Assembly: GCF_004379255.2 (NCBI RefSeq) | Contig: NC_056052.1 | Location: 2,046,001-2,110,000, forward strand | Reading direction: 5' to 3' | From: Salvia splendens | Taxonomy: Eukaryota > Streptophyta > Magnoliopsida > Lamiales > Lamiaceae | DNA length: 64,000 nucleotides | Shown: in pieces, positions 9,442 through 20,433 of the stretch | Layout: every line of letters begins with the position of its first letter | How positions within the stretch are numbered: the stretch's first letter is position 1 | Notes under the pieces: model-generated | Databases searched by the model: none | Told to the model about the DNA's origin: nothing | What the model saw: only the letters and a program-made list of their open reading frames with translations | Made by a program: the position numbers and the translations under genes

Positions 9442-12400
9442 TCAAGCGCCAGCTCCAAATCGCAGAATATTAACCAAGTCCAAACAATGTTCAAACTTGG
9501 CCCTCGTCACCACCTTGGTCAACATATCTGCAGGATTCTCCAAAGTCGGAACCTTTCGGATGATAATTTCCTCTTCTTCGAGAATTTCCCGCACAAAATG
9601 ATAGCGAACATCAATGTGCTTCGTCCTTGCATGAAAGACCTGATTCTTTGCTAAATGAATAGCACTCTGGCTGTCAGAATATACTTCAAGTTGTTTCTGA
9701 CCAACACCCAATTCTTTCAGCAACCCATGAAGCCAAATCGCCTCCTTCACAGCTTCAGTAATGGCCATGTACTCTGCCTCTGTCGTAGACAAAGCTACCG
9801 TTGACTGCAAGGTAGACTTCCAACTAACTGGCGCACTCGCTAAAGTGAATAAATAACCAGTAGTAGATCTTCGCTTATCCAAATCACCAGCATAGTCGGA
9901 ATCACAATATCCAACTGCAAAATGACCAAGTGATTTATCCTGCTCAAACAACAAACCAATATCTACAGTATCTTTGATATACCGCAGAATCCATTTCACA
10001 GCTTGCCAATGACCCTTGCCTGGATCATGCATGTATCTGCTCACAGTACCAACGGCCTGTGAAATGTCTGGTCTTGTACACACCATTGCATACATCAAGC
10101 TTCCAACTGCGTTAGCATAGGGAACCTTCGCCATATATTCTCGCTCATCTTCCGTATTTGGAGATAACTGAGGACTAAGTTTCAAATGAGGAGCAAGTGG
10201 GGTACTTACAGGTTTGGAATCATCATTTATACCAAAACGCTGTAGTACTTTGGTCAAATACTGCTTCTGTGTCAGCCAAAGCTTGCCTCCCTCTCTATCC
10301 CTTGTAATCTCCATACCGAGAATCTTCTTGGCTTCCCCCAAATCCTTCATCTCGAACTCTTTACTCAACTGAGCCTTCAATCTGTCAATTTCAACTTGGC
10401 TCTTTGATGCTATCAGCATATCATCAACGTATAAGAGTAGGTAGATGTAGGAACCATCTTGAAGTCTGCGCAAATACACACAGTGGTCGTATTTGCTTCT
10501 TGTGTACATCTGATCCTTCATAAACTTGTCAAACCGTTTGTACCACTGTCTTGAAGACTGCTTCAATCCGTACAACGATTTGTTCAACTTGCAAACCCAA
10601 TTTTCTTTACCAGCAACCTTGAATCCCTCCGGTTGGGTCATATAGATTTCCTCCTTCAGATCACCGTGTAAAAACGCGGTCTTCACATCAAGTTGAGCTA
10701 GCTCCAAATTCAACTGCGCTACCAAAGCCAACAAAATTCTAATGGAGGAATGTTTAACAACAGGAGAAAATACCCCATTGTAATCAATTCCCTCCTTCTG
10801 GGCGTAGCCTTTAGCTACCAATCTTTCTTTGCAAAAACCCATTTACATCCAATTGCCTTCCTGCCTTCCGGCAATGGCATCAGCTTCCATGTCTTGTTCT
10901 TCTGAAGAGATTGCATCTCTTCTTCCAAAGCACCTTTCCAACCATCGCTTTCTGAACTTTCAATAGCTTTCGAAAAGATACATGGAACATCATCAACAAC
11001 TGGAAGCGCATATGCTACCATATCCGCAAATCGAGCAGGTTTCTTATTTTCCCGCCTCGTTCGCCTGACTGCAATTGGCTCTGATTGCTGCGAAGGTTCT
11101 TGGGGTGGAACCTCTTCATCATCTGACTCTTCTTCTTCCATAGGAGAGTCATTTGTGGTGTTCGTAGTTGGGATCACAACTGCTTCTTCGAACTCCACCT
11201 GCTGCGAAGTATCACTACTATTTGGATTTACCTTATTCAACATGGAAGATTCATCAAAGGTAACATCCCTACTTACAATCGTCTTCTTAGACTCCAAACA
11301 CCATAACCGATATCCTTTAACACCAGCACTGAAACCCATAAACAAAGCCTTCTTTGCACGTGGATCCAACTTTGATTCAGTCACATGATAATATGCAATA
11401 GAACCAAAAATATGCAAAGAATCATAATCAGTTGCAGGTTTACCGGACAATACCTCTAAAGGAGTCTTGCCATCAATGGCAGAACATGGCAAACGATTGA
11501 CAATGTGTTGAGCGTATGTGATGGCCTCAGCCCAAAATTTCCTGTCTAGCCCAGCATTAGACAGCATACAACGAACTTTCTCCACTAGTGTTCGATTAAT
11601 ACGCTCTGACACTCCATTCTGTTGTGGTGTATTTCTCACTGTGAAGTGCCGAACTATGCCACACTCCTGGCATACATCTTGGAAAGGATCACTCTTGTAT
11701 TCTCCACCGTTGTCTGATCGGAGAACCTTGATCTTCCTCCCCATCTGATTTTCAACTTGAGCTTTCCATTTCAGAAAAATCCCAAGGACTTCATTTTTGC
11801 TCTTCATAGTGTACACCCAAACTCTCCTGGAAAAATCATCAACAAAAGTGACAAAATAGTGTCTACCTCCAAGTGACGGAGTCTTGGCAGGTCCCCACAC
11901 ATCTGAGTGCACGTAATCCAGAATTCCCTTCGTATTATGGATTGCAGTGCCAAATTTCACTCTTCGCTGTTTTCCCAGAACACAATGCTCACAAAACTCT
12001 AATTTGCAAGACTTCGTACCTTTCAATAATCCTTGCTTAGCGAGAATTTGCAATGATCTCTCACCAGCATGTCCCAATCGTAAATGCCAAAGCTTCGTCG
12101 CCTCTGCATCCTTCTTATTACTCGAAGTTGCAGTTGCTACTGTCCCAACAACTGTACTACCTTGGTAGTAATACAAATTGTTCTTTCTCACGCCTTTTAA
12201 CATCACCAATGCTCCTGAAGTTGCTTTAAGAATTCCATCTCGCATCATCACAACTAGGCCTTTAGATTCTAAGGCCCCCAATGAGATGAGATTCTTCTTC
12301 AACTGGGGCACGTACCGCACATCCTTCAAAATTCTGGTGGATCCATCCTGATTCCGTAGCTTGATTGAGCCTATCCCGACTGTCTTACATGGACTGTCAT

Positions 12401-13391
12401 TCCCCATGTAAACAAGTCCGCCATTGAGTTCTTCGAAATCAAAGAACCACTCCCTGATGGGACACATATGATAGGTGCAACCTGAATCCAATATCCACTC
12501 GTCTGGATGCGATGTTGAAGGTGAAACCGTCAAAGAACAATCTGACTCCGCATCATTTTTGCATTCAGCAACATTTGCATCTTGCGAAGCCTTTTCTTTC
12601 TTCTTCAACTTTGGGCAGTCTTTCTTCCAATGTCCTTTCTCATAACAGAAAGCACACTCATCTTTGGCAACTCGCCTTTTCGATTTGGACCTTCCTCTTC
12701 TCTCCTTTGATCGGCCTTGTTGACGACCTCTTGCCACTAATGCTTCATCTGTAACTGCTTTGCCTTTCATTTTATCTGCCTTTCGCAATTCATGACTATA
12801 CAAAGCAGAACATACAGTATCTAAAGACACATTCTCTTTACCGTGGAGTAATGTGGTCTCCAGATGTTCAAATTCATCAGGTAGAGACGACAACAACATC
12901 AATGCCAGATCCTCATCCTCAAATTTCACATCTAAATTTAGCAGGTCTGCTACTAATTGGTTAAACAAAGTAATGTGTTCATTCATAGTGGTACCTGATC
13001 GGTATTCAAATCGGAACAACCTTTTCTTCATAAGGAGCTTATTCTGACCACTCTTCTTCAGAAATTTGTCCTCCGGTGTCTTCCACAATCTATGTGCAGA
13101 AGTCTCATTCTTGACAGCATACTTCTGCTCCCTGGACAGACACGACCGAATTGTTCCACAAGCTAACCGATTTATGGTACTCCAATCTTTATCATCTATA
13201 TCTTCTGGTTTCTTTTCTTCAATGGCAATGTCAAGACCCTGCTGGAAAAGAGAGTCTAGAACCTCTCCCTGCCACATACCAAAATGGCCAGTATCGTCAA
13301 ATATCTCCACCGTCAATTTCATATTTGACAGTGGAAACCTCGACCACGATGACGAAGAACTAGCCTTGTTTTCTTGATCATTACCCGCCAT
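9442..13391 (-). CDS. Copia A gag-pol polyprotein, one frameshift before reverse transcriptase
   Basis: The first part (13391-10815, 858 residues) holds gag, a zinc knuckle [14 protein letters not shown] (residues 246-259), the protease motif WILDSG (about 299-304), and the GAG-pre-integrase box LWHLRLGH. The integrase has Asp497, Asp560 and Glu596, an exact D35E spacing. The second part (10842-9442) holds reverse transcriptase with YVDDMLIAS and RNase H with CDSDYAGD and STTEAEYMA. The two frames meet near 10830 (WVFAKK / RLVAKGYAQ). About ten conserved residues plus the frame are lost there, probably by a small deletion. All other catalytic residues are present, so the copy is one lesion away from intact. 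Because of the frameshift it may depend on another copy for mobility. Confidence 0.93.
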
Positions 13392-13450
13392 TACAGACTC
13401 AAAATAAAGTATTCAATATTACAAACAAACAGAACCAAGGACGAACCTTT

Positions 13451-13465
13451 GGCTCTGATACCACT
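13451..13465 (-). other. Primer-binding site of Copia A (initiator tRNA-Met)
   Basis: The plus strand reads ggctctgataccact directly before the right LTR. Its complement carries TGGTATCAGAGCC, the usual plant Copia primer site. Confidence 0.9.
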
Positions 13466-13995
13466 TGTTGAGAAAACCGGGTAATTTTCTCTCAAATAGT
13501 GAAATGAACCGATTCAGTAATTTCAGAGTTAACCCAATGGGGTCTACTCGATAAAATTACTTCTCCAAATAAATTCTTTGGAAAGACTGGCGAGGACACT
13601 GTCCCTCTTAAATACCAGATTCCTAACAGAATTTATCAGTCGGTTTATTTATCACAATATAAAAACACCCAAAAGAACCGCACAAAACACTACTACCAAA
13701 CCCGCAAATAATATTGAATACAATATCCCAACAGAAAATAAAGCCAGAAATAAATGCGGAACAAAATAAATAATAAAGAAAGAACACACCCGAAACTTTG
13801 ATAACGGAGTTCGGCCAAATTGCCTACGTCTCCGAGCACCCTCTGCAGAGCCCGCTTATATATAGACGGAGAAGAGATTACAAATTTGAGGTATTTTACA
13901 AAATGGGGGGTGAGCTCCTTTTATAGGCAGCCACTCCCCCAAACTCCCTAATGCCCACCGATGTGGGACAAGAAATTTTGACAAAAATTTCTACA
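13466..13995 (-). repeat. 5' LTR of Copia A
   Basis: 530 bp with TG...CA ends. It lies upstream of gag on the minus strand and so carries the active promoter (TATA-like run near 13857-13865). Confidence 0.95.
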
Positions 13996-14015
13996 CCAAA
14001 CAAAAACTTTCACGT

Positions 14016-15459
14016 GATTGTATTTGTATTTGTATTTGATTGGTTCTTCTTTATCAAGTAATTGTGTGTCGAGTCTAGGGTTTTATCTTTGCCCAGTTGT
14101 ATTACGAAACCTAGGCTTATGTTGTGTCTATAAATCGGTGTTGTAATTTTTATTTTACAATATGAGTTTATAAAAATTACTCTCTCGCCAATTAACGTCC
14201 CATTTTTATTGGCTTGGATTTTAAGAAATTGTTTGACTTTGTAAATGAAATTGTTACTGCTAGAAAAATTGTTTTGCAGTAGTGGATGCATTTGTTTGGA
14301 TTAAGAGAGGGATGTATGGCGTATTAAATATGAATTGTTAATATAAAGTAGATAAATATTGATGGGATATTTTTTATTTTCAATTTCTTTTATTTAATTA
14401 GATTCATTTAGGATTCTACTAATATATTCACCCATTATCTCATTCGTGCCTTAATGAGGTGGTGATTTATCGTTCATCATTTGAAAGAGGGCTATTGAAT
14501 TGGAATCATGTGATGAGCAATGAGTACTTCTTGTGTTTTTCTCGAGTGTAGGGGGGAACGTGTTCGTGTTTGATTATCGTGATCGATTTATTATCGCAAT
14601 CGCAGATGTTATTATCGTGATCCCGTGTGTGGATTCCCGACTTCGTTTAAGCATAGATGGAGCCTCGTTTCACTCGAGAACGAGTCTTAGTTTTTGTTTA
14701 GTCTTTAGTTTGGGAAAGATTTGGAAATTATGCTATCTTTCATAATATTAGTAATTCATTGTTATTCAGCTAGTATTTCTTTCTCGTTTTCCCCTTGTTT
14801 TTGTCTCTTTTATATACTATAATAACTTTGAAATATGGTAATGACTTAGAATTATTCTTGTTTCTACGAAAATTAATCGTAGTAAAAAATATTGAACTTA
14901 TTATTAACTAATTAGTATTTGTATTAGTTGCTTCTTTGATCTTAGTTCAGTAAAAAAAAGAATAAGTTTATGGGAAGCGTATATATAGGTACGAAGATGA
15001 GTCAACTTTGGTTCTCTGATGTAGTAGTAACTCTTGTCATCATGGGTGAGTTTGAAATCCTCCTTAAAGAATTGTTATAGTTTAAATTTGGCCTTAATTA
15101 TGCATTATAATCTGCCATGTGGCATCGGAAATGTATCAAAATTTTTGTAATTTTGTGTGTGGAGGGGGTACATATAGTTGTAACTGTTTCGGATCGATTA
15201 TTATAGAAATCCTAGTTTCACGTTATTAATTTGTCAAAGATTTGGTAAGTTTTCTTTTTTCCCTATTTTTATGGTAGACAATATATTAAGGTAAGGTTTT
15301 TTTTTTATTTTTATGGTAGACAATATAATACTCCCTTTCCAATTGAAAAGGATACTAAAAGATATAGTAGAAAAAATTAATGTCAATGTGGTGCTCAATA
15401 CAAGTTGATTCCTCTTTGAAATCCATTGAAGACTCAAATACTAGATGCTCAATCTCGAA
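14016..15459. other. AT-rich non-coding stretch
   Basis: This is downstream of the DUF247 relic. Only low-complexity AT-rich DNA and chance reading frames are seen; a lone Stowaway-like end (ctccctttccaattg) lies near 15331. Confidence 0.45.
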
Positions 15460-17158
15460 TCAAATTAAAACTAAGACACTTCTCAAGCGAAACAAAACTA
15501 CATCTATGCTTAAATAAAACTGGCAAGTGATTATAACATGACCAATAACTATACTTGCTAGCACGATAATCAAACACAAACATGTACTTCCAATACTTAA
15601 AAAAACCACACAACTAGTCCTCTTCCATAACCCTAACCCCCCATAGAAAGGAGATTGCACATTCGTCAAAGGAGCCCAAGATATAATCCTTCCTTCATAT
15701 CTCGTCTCACAGAACGATGAACGATAGATCCTCACCCAATCACGTGATGGATCACGAGGTAAATGAAGGCTCCAAAATGAGTGCTCATCTTCGGCAACAT
15801 AAGTAACAACAACAACGTCAGTACCATTACAATGTCCTTGTGACCTAATTGTCCGAAACACTTCATTCTTCATGTCCAAGCTTAGTATGTATGCATCAGC
15901 ACGCGAATATCCAGTAGCCGACACCACATGCCAGTGTGCGAAGCGGCCATTTTCACACACCTGTTTCATGGGACTAATAGAGCAAATTTGTAGATAACCA
16001 TTGACGCCGGCCAAGTCCTTCCAAGAATCCGTCTTTCTTGAGTACATTATGCCATGGAGTGATACGAGCCCCACTGAACCAGCCGTCAGCGCTGCAGACG
16101 ACACGGAGATGGACAGCAGCTCGGAAGATATACCAGATACGAGCGAGGCAGGGGAAGAACCAAAGACGAGCACCGCAACTGCGACGCGATCATTGAGGCC
16201 AAGGGATACTTTGAAGCCACCAAATAAATACAAGAACTAAAGGCGCAAGAGCAGATCGTTTATTTCTTTCCTTTTTGTTTAATTATTTAGAATATTTTGC
16301 TTTGAGTTGTTATTTTAATTTGATTGTGTTGGGCCAAAACTATAAGCCCGTTCAGGTTTTCTTTGTGGTTCTTTCCCGAATGTCTAGGTTAGGTCGAACC
16401 ACCCTAGGATCCTTAGTCATATAAAAAGGATATTTTATTGAACACAATTTAATTAATGAAATATTTTCCCTAATTTTGACTTGTGCAACAAGCATCTTTT
16501 CGTTCTTCATTGCTGCCTTCGGAAAACGTTCGAGGAACAGCAATTTCGTGAGCTCTCCCTTCGAATACGTCGAGGGTTTCTTTGCAATCATTCTCGAGAA
16601 GTTAGTTAATCGGACAAGTTGCGGAGAACGTCTGTAACATGGAGACAGGAGTGTTTCCTGCACAAAAGGAGCTGTGTCACTTTGAAATCTTCGTCGAAAC
16701 CAATTGCAACCACATTCTTGCTTATTTCGCACGGGTAGGGGATGGAACAGGAAGAGGTTGTAATCGGTGGGAGAAGCTTGAGTTGGCCTAGACAAGGGTT
16801 GCATATGGCTATGGGCGTGTCGTAGATGCAGGGTGGTCCATGACCGGCCCTATAACCTAACTTGACCTTGATGATGATCAAGGTAGGAACTAAACTCGTA
16901 GCCCATCAATTGGTCGGATTTATAAGACAATAACGGCTTCGTGTTGTGTAGCACTCGAAGTTGGCCTTTTTCAAAATAAAACTCTAAACGTACCATGTCA
17001 TCTGATACGTTGTTGTTATTGTGAAGGTGCAGTTCTTGAAAAGATGGAGAATCGATGACGTAGCACCAGAATTTGCAGACAGCTCTTAATCTCAAGAGAG
17101 ACTCCACCGCATACACTGCGCCACCGCATAAACCAGGGTGTTCTGGTGGCTGCTGCAA
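15460..17158 (-). pseudogene. F-box / F-box-associated gene, interrupted and frameshifted
   Basis: Reading 17158 downward, SLLRLRAVCKFWCYVIDSPS matches the end of an F-box. It is followed by an F-box-associated beta-propeller-like region (about 16850-16620) with ICNPCLGQLKLLPP and NVVAIGFDEDFKVTQLL in a shifted frame. The gene is cut near 16618 and resumes at about 16050 with MYSRKTDSWKDLAG, then blocks such as DAYILSLDMKNEVFRTI down to about 15620. Such proteins are substrate receptors of SCF ubiquitin ligases. The 16050-16617 interval is foreign (LTR retrotransposon fragment). With at least one frameshift plus the insertion, it is a pseudogene. The tail after about 15600 is hydrophobic and probably not part of the original protein. 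Confidence 0.75.
16050..16617 (+). mobile_element. 3' fragment of an LTR retrotransposon (polyprotein tail plus LTR)
   Basis: On the plus strand 16072-16240 encodes an acidic tail ending RPRDTLKPPNKYKN and a stop, like the C-terminus of a retrotransposon polyprotein. From about 16327 a TG...CA segment (tgttgggcc to atcggaca, about 290 bp) with a TATA-like atataaaaagg looks like the 3' LTR. The 5' part is missing. It interrupts the F-box gene. The superfamily is not assigned. Confidence 0.55.
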
Positions 17159-17197
17159 AATACCCTTTTATCCTCGGAGTTGCCTCTTGATGATCAT

Positions 17198-17491
17198 TCA
17201 GTAATCCATTTTCTCCTCGGAGAAACCGGCCACCGAGGATGAAATCTTCTCACAGCCATCAAAGAGTATTGCGTAAACGGCATCCGATGAAGCCCTGGCG
17301 AACTTACCACCATCGGAGAGATTAGCTCGGAGTTGAAGCAACGTAGCATTGAACTTAGATGCATCTTTCGGCACTTCATTGCTGCACCAACCACCCAGAT
17401 TAAATGTCTGCGGGTCTGAGTTCACCACTTCCCACTCCGCCAATAACATCAGCCGGAGCAACCACCGCCTTCTCATTTTCCTCAACGCCAA
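17198..17491 (-). pseudogene. DUF26 (Gnk2/stress-antifungal) domain fragment
   Basis: The 97-codon frame has a hydrophobic start (RRWLLRLMLLAEW) that could be a signal peptide. It is followed by FNLGGWCSNE and KFNATLLQLRANLSDGGKFA, then SSDAVYAILFDGCEK. This spacing is typical of the first half of a DUF26 domain, found in cysteine-rich receptor-like kinases and secreted ginkbilobin-like proteins. The second half, a transmembrane segment and a kinase are absent, and the next sequence downstream is the F-box relic. It is most likely a truncated remnant; a short secreted protein cannot be excluded. Confidence 0.6.
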
Positions 17492-17942
17492 TACACATCA
17501 TCACCATAATTTAAAAGAAGTTGGCGCTGATTTTTTAAAAATATATAAATATTTAATTTTATTTTCAAATATTAGAGGGTAGATGATAATTGTTTTGGAC
17601 GGATCACCATGTCTTTAAAATCATCAAAGAATAATCTCATTATCTGTTATTTTAAAAAATTATCTCTCACTAATAATTGTAGTACTCCACTTGACTTTGA
17701 CAATTTTCTATATGCTCTTCTAATATTCATGAGAGAGGACGTCCATAACTTTTAGTGGAAAGGAAGTAATTATCCCATAATATACATATACTTATATAAT
17801 AGGAGTATATATTAAAAAGTACATAAAGATTTTTAAAAAAGACGATTATAATAAATAGACCAACAAATAGTAGTATCATAAATAAAGTATACACCAAGAC
17901 AAAAATATTGAATAAAAAATTGTGCGATGAAAACCTGATTGA

Positions 17943-18485
17943 GAGCATCCAAAACGGGGCGGAGGATAGCCCGCCCGATGCATCCTCCGCCCTATCCTCC
18001 GGTAGGTGGGCGGAGGATGCTCCCCCCATCCTCCGCGCCCTATGCATCCTTAGTGGACGATGAACCATTTTTTGCATCCTCCGGCCTATTCTTCGCCCCA
18101 TTGTGGGGCGGAGGACAGGTCCGGACGATGCAACACATTTTTTTTTATTTCTTCTATATATATCACCACATTTTTACTTCATTTCACAACTTTCACTCCA
18201 CTCTCTTCCTCATCTCAATTTTCACTCTGCCTATCTTCCTATCTTTGTATCATTGTAACTTTTTTTAATTAAGTAAATATAGGGTTTACTTTTAATTTGT
18301 GGTGTTTTTAAATTTATTTTGCTAATAATTGACATATTTGTAAATATAAAAAATAAATACAAAATATTAGTTAAAATTATAAGGCGGGTTATAGGACGCC
18401 CACACTTCAAATAAATGAGGCGGAGGATAAAATGCTGATATGCCGAATATAAAGCAAGCTATAGAGCACCTCATTATGGATAATC
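17943..18485 (+). mobile_element. PIF/Harbinger element 4, gene-less deletion derivative (MITE)
   Basis: The left end GAGCATCCAAAACGGGGCG and right end (read inward) GATTATCCATAATGAGGTG match at 13 of 19 positions. The flanking triplets are TGA on the left and TAA on the right, so the target duplication is imperfect. The left 200 bp is GC-rich, with repeated GGCGGAGGAT/ATCCTCCGCC motifs. It leads into a TATA box (tctatatatatcacc, near 18155) and a CT-rich leader like that of element 3, but no gene follows. Confidence 0.65.
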
Positions 18486-18651
18486 TAAAATATTGTAGTA
18501 GAATATACGTGAAGCAGTATAAATTAGTTTTTTTTTTATTGAAGTACTCCATTTGATTGAATTGACCGATTCAAATGGATCGATTATATCAGGGCGTGGC
18601 TAGAAATTGGAGCTTTTCAGGTGGAATATGGATATGGTAATTAATTAATTA

Positions 18652-18843
18652 CTCTCTTCGGTCTATTAAAGATGATTTTTTTTATTTCAATTAAAATAAT
18701 TTATTATTTAAAATAAAAATATTTTTATCTATATTTTATTTCATCTCTTTTATGTTATTTTTTTCACTCAATACATAAAATAAAATTATATAAAATTTTA
18801 TATCGTCTAAAGAAGGGGTCATCTTACTTTAGCACGAAGGAAG
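18652..18843. mobile_element. Stowaway-like MITE
   Basis: The ends ctctcttcggtctatt and, inverted, cttccttcgtgctaaagt are flanked by TA. Confidence 0.6.
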
Positions 18844-19107
18844 TAATACACGTACGTAGAATATTTAGCCTTTCCTTTTATCAGTCAAATTATATGTTTA
18901 GTCAAAATCACCCATGAAGTTTGTTGAAAATTGTGGATTGAGGTTAGTGGACACTGGGTTGTTGCAGCATTAGGTAGAAGTGCATTATTTGGTCAATTAA
19001 GTTAATGACAATTGGGTATTGAAAATAAAATTGATTAGTTGAAAACCTCGACCATGATAATGTTAATAAAACCTAGTTGTGCAAATAGACACACACGCGT
19101 TACACGG

Positions 19108-20433
19108 ATGGCTTTGGAGAAGAGTGCAGAGATAGTTGTGGAACCTGTGGGTGGCGAGGGTGTTCGCAACCAAGCTCCGGGGCTCATGCTGCACAGAGTG
19201 CCAGAGCTTGTGCGGCGGGAGAAGAATAAGAATCACATTTATGAGCCACAAGTAGTTCCCCTTGGCCCATACCACCACCGCGAGCATCCAGAACGAGAGC
19301 TAGTGGAGCCACTCAAGAACGAGCTACGTGTTAAACTTTGCGGAGGCGCTGACCGAGAGAGCTCCCTTCTGAAGCAGATCCATGAGCGGATAGGCGAAAT
19401 CCGCCATTTCTATGGCGGAGCAGATGGCTTCACCGACAAGGAATTGGCTGAAATGATGCTTCGCGATGCCTGCTTCCTCATAGGCTACATGCATGGAGGT
19501 GATTCCTTCCCCCTAATTAGCCGACGCCTGGGAATGATCAGGAATTTGATCATGAATGGAGATATGAGAATGCTGGAGAATCAGATTCCGTTTTGGCTCA
19601 TCTCCTTAATACACCCTCATCCGAAATCATTGCTGTGCAACTACATGAACCTCATTGTTTTTGGGGATAACAGGATGCCGACACAAGCAAGCGGAGGAGG
19701 AGAAGAGCCTATTGCTGGTTACAAAAGGATCACACAACTTCCATGGGAAAACGGAAGGGGAGAAGAGCCTCTTCATCTACTCGAAGCTTCACGCCAAACC
19801 CTCCTCAGCCTCGCTGACAACCAAGAAAACTGGGTAGTGAAGGAAAGCTCAGTAACTGTGTGGCAAATTGTGAACAGTCAGTTTCGGTCGGTGACGGATC
19901 TTAAAGCAAAAGGCATTCGTTTCCGGCGGAGTTCTCATTGCTTGACCGACATCAAGTTCTCCTCCTTTGCCTTCTACGCTGAACTCCATCTTCCTTCCTT
20001 CTACCTCACCAAAAAAACCAGAGTATACTTCTCCAATATTATCGCCTTCGAGATGTCTCCTAATAAGAGGCACACAGACTTCGCAGTGACGACTTACTTG
20101 AACTTCATGAAAGCGCTGATCCACAATGCGAATGATGTAAAGGTGTTGCGGGAGAAAGGCATACTGTACGGCTCTTTGGCTAGCGATGACGAAGTGGTCG
20201 AAATGTTTAAAAGCATCGAGACTTATGGATGCTCAAACCGAGCCCAAGGCCTTTTTCGTGACGTGAAGATGAGGATTGAGGAGCACTGCAACAGCAAAGC
20301 GAGGACGTGGATGGCCGACCTCATGAAAACCAATTTTCGGAGTCCATGGACTGTTATAGCTCTCGTCGCCGCCGCTCTTCTCATATGCCTCACTTTTTTG
20401 CAAACTTTCTACACAATCAATCCACACATTTGA
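19108..20433 (+). CDS. DUF247 family membrane-associated protein, intact
   Basis: A single exon of 441 codons. I chose the ATG at 19108 (MALEKSAEIV) because it matches the start of the related pseudogene at 7976. An upstream in-frame ATG at 19039 would add 23 unlike residues. DUF247 hallmarks are in order: LHRVPELVRR, QVVPLGPYHH, HERIGEIRHFYGG, LAEMMLRDACFLIGYMHGG, MLENQIPFWLI, ELHLPSFYL, IIAFEMSP, VLREKGILYGSLASDDEVVEMF. A C-terminal membrane segment (WTVIALVAAALLICLTFL) ends near the stop. Length is usual for the family. The general role is unknown; grass members take part in self-incompatibility. It is a close relative of the relic 11 kb upstream, so the two are tandem duplicates. Confidence 0.9.
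   Translation: MALEKSAEIVVEPVGGEGVRNQAPGLMLHRVPELVRREKNKNHIYEPQVVPLGPYHHREHPERELVEPLKNELRVKLCGGADRESSLLKQIHERIGEIRHFYGGADGFTDKELAEMMLRDACFLIGYMHGGDSFPLISRRLGMIRNLIMNGDMRMLENQIPFWLISLIHPHPKSLLCNYMNLIVFGDNRMPTQASGGGEEPIAGYKRITQLPWENGRGEEPLHLLEASRQTLLSLADNQENWVVKESSVTVWQIVNSQFRSVTDLKAKGIRFRRSSHCLTDIKFSSFAFYAELHLPSFYLTKKTRVYFSNIIAFEMSPNKRHTDFAVTTYLNFMKALIHNANDVKVLREKGILYGSLASDDEVVEMFKSIETYGCSNRAQGLFRDVKMRIEEHCNSKARTWMADLMKTNFRSPWTVIALVAAALLICLTFLQTFYTINPHI

Larger units (their letters stand above)
8822..13995 (-). mobile_element. Ty1/Copia retrotransposon A (Tnt1/Tork-like), complete and very young, CCAAA target duplication
   Basis: Two 530 bp LTRs (8822-9351 and 13466-13995) begin TGTTGAGAAAACC and end AAAATTTCTACA. 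I see only two differences between them (for example, at the g/t after cctaaca and in cccac[a/c]gatgtggg). Direct CCAAA copies flank the element (8817-8821, 13996-14000). A primer-binding site complementary to initiator tRNA-Met (minus strand TGGTATCAGAGCC) sits just inside the right LTR, and a polypurine tract (aaggtggagatt on the minus strand) just inside the left LTR. These fix the orientation as minus. The near-identical LTRs indicate a recent insertion. It landed in the 3' end of the DUF247 relic. Confidence 0.97.

Noticed and set aside
17727..18268. Frames on both strands with Pro/Arg-rich ends near 17940-18130
   Set aside because: They arise from the GC-rich iterated end of Harbinger element 4.
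19039..19107. Upstream in-frame ATG for the DUF247 gene
   Set aside because: The extra 23 residues are not shared with the related copy at 7976, whose start aligns with 19108.
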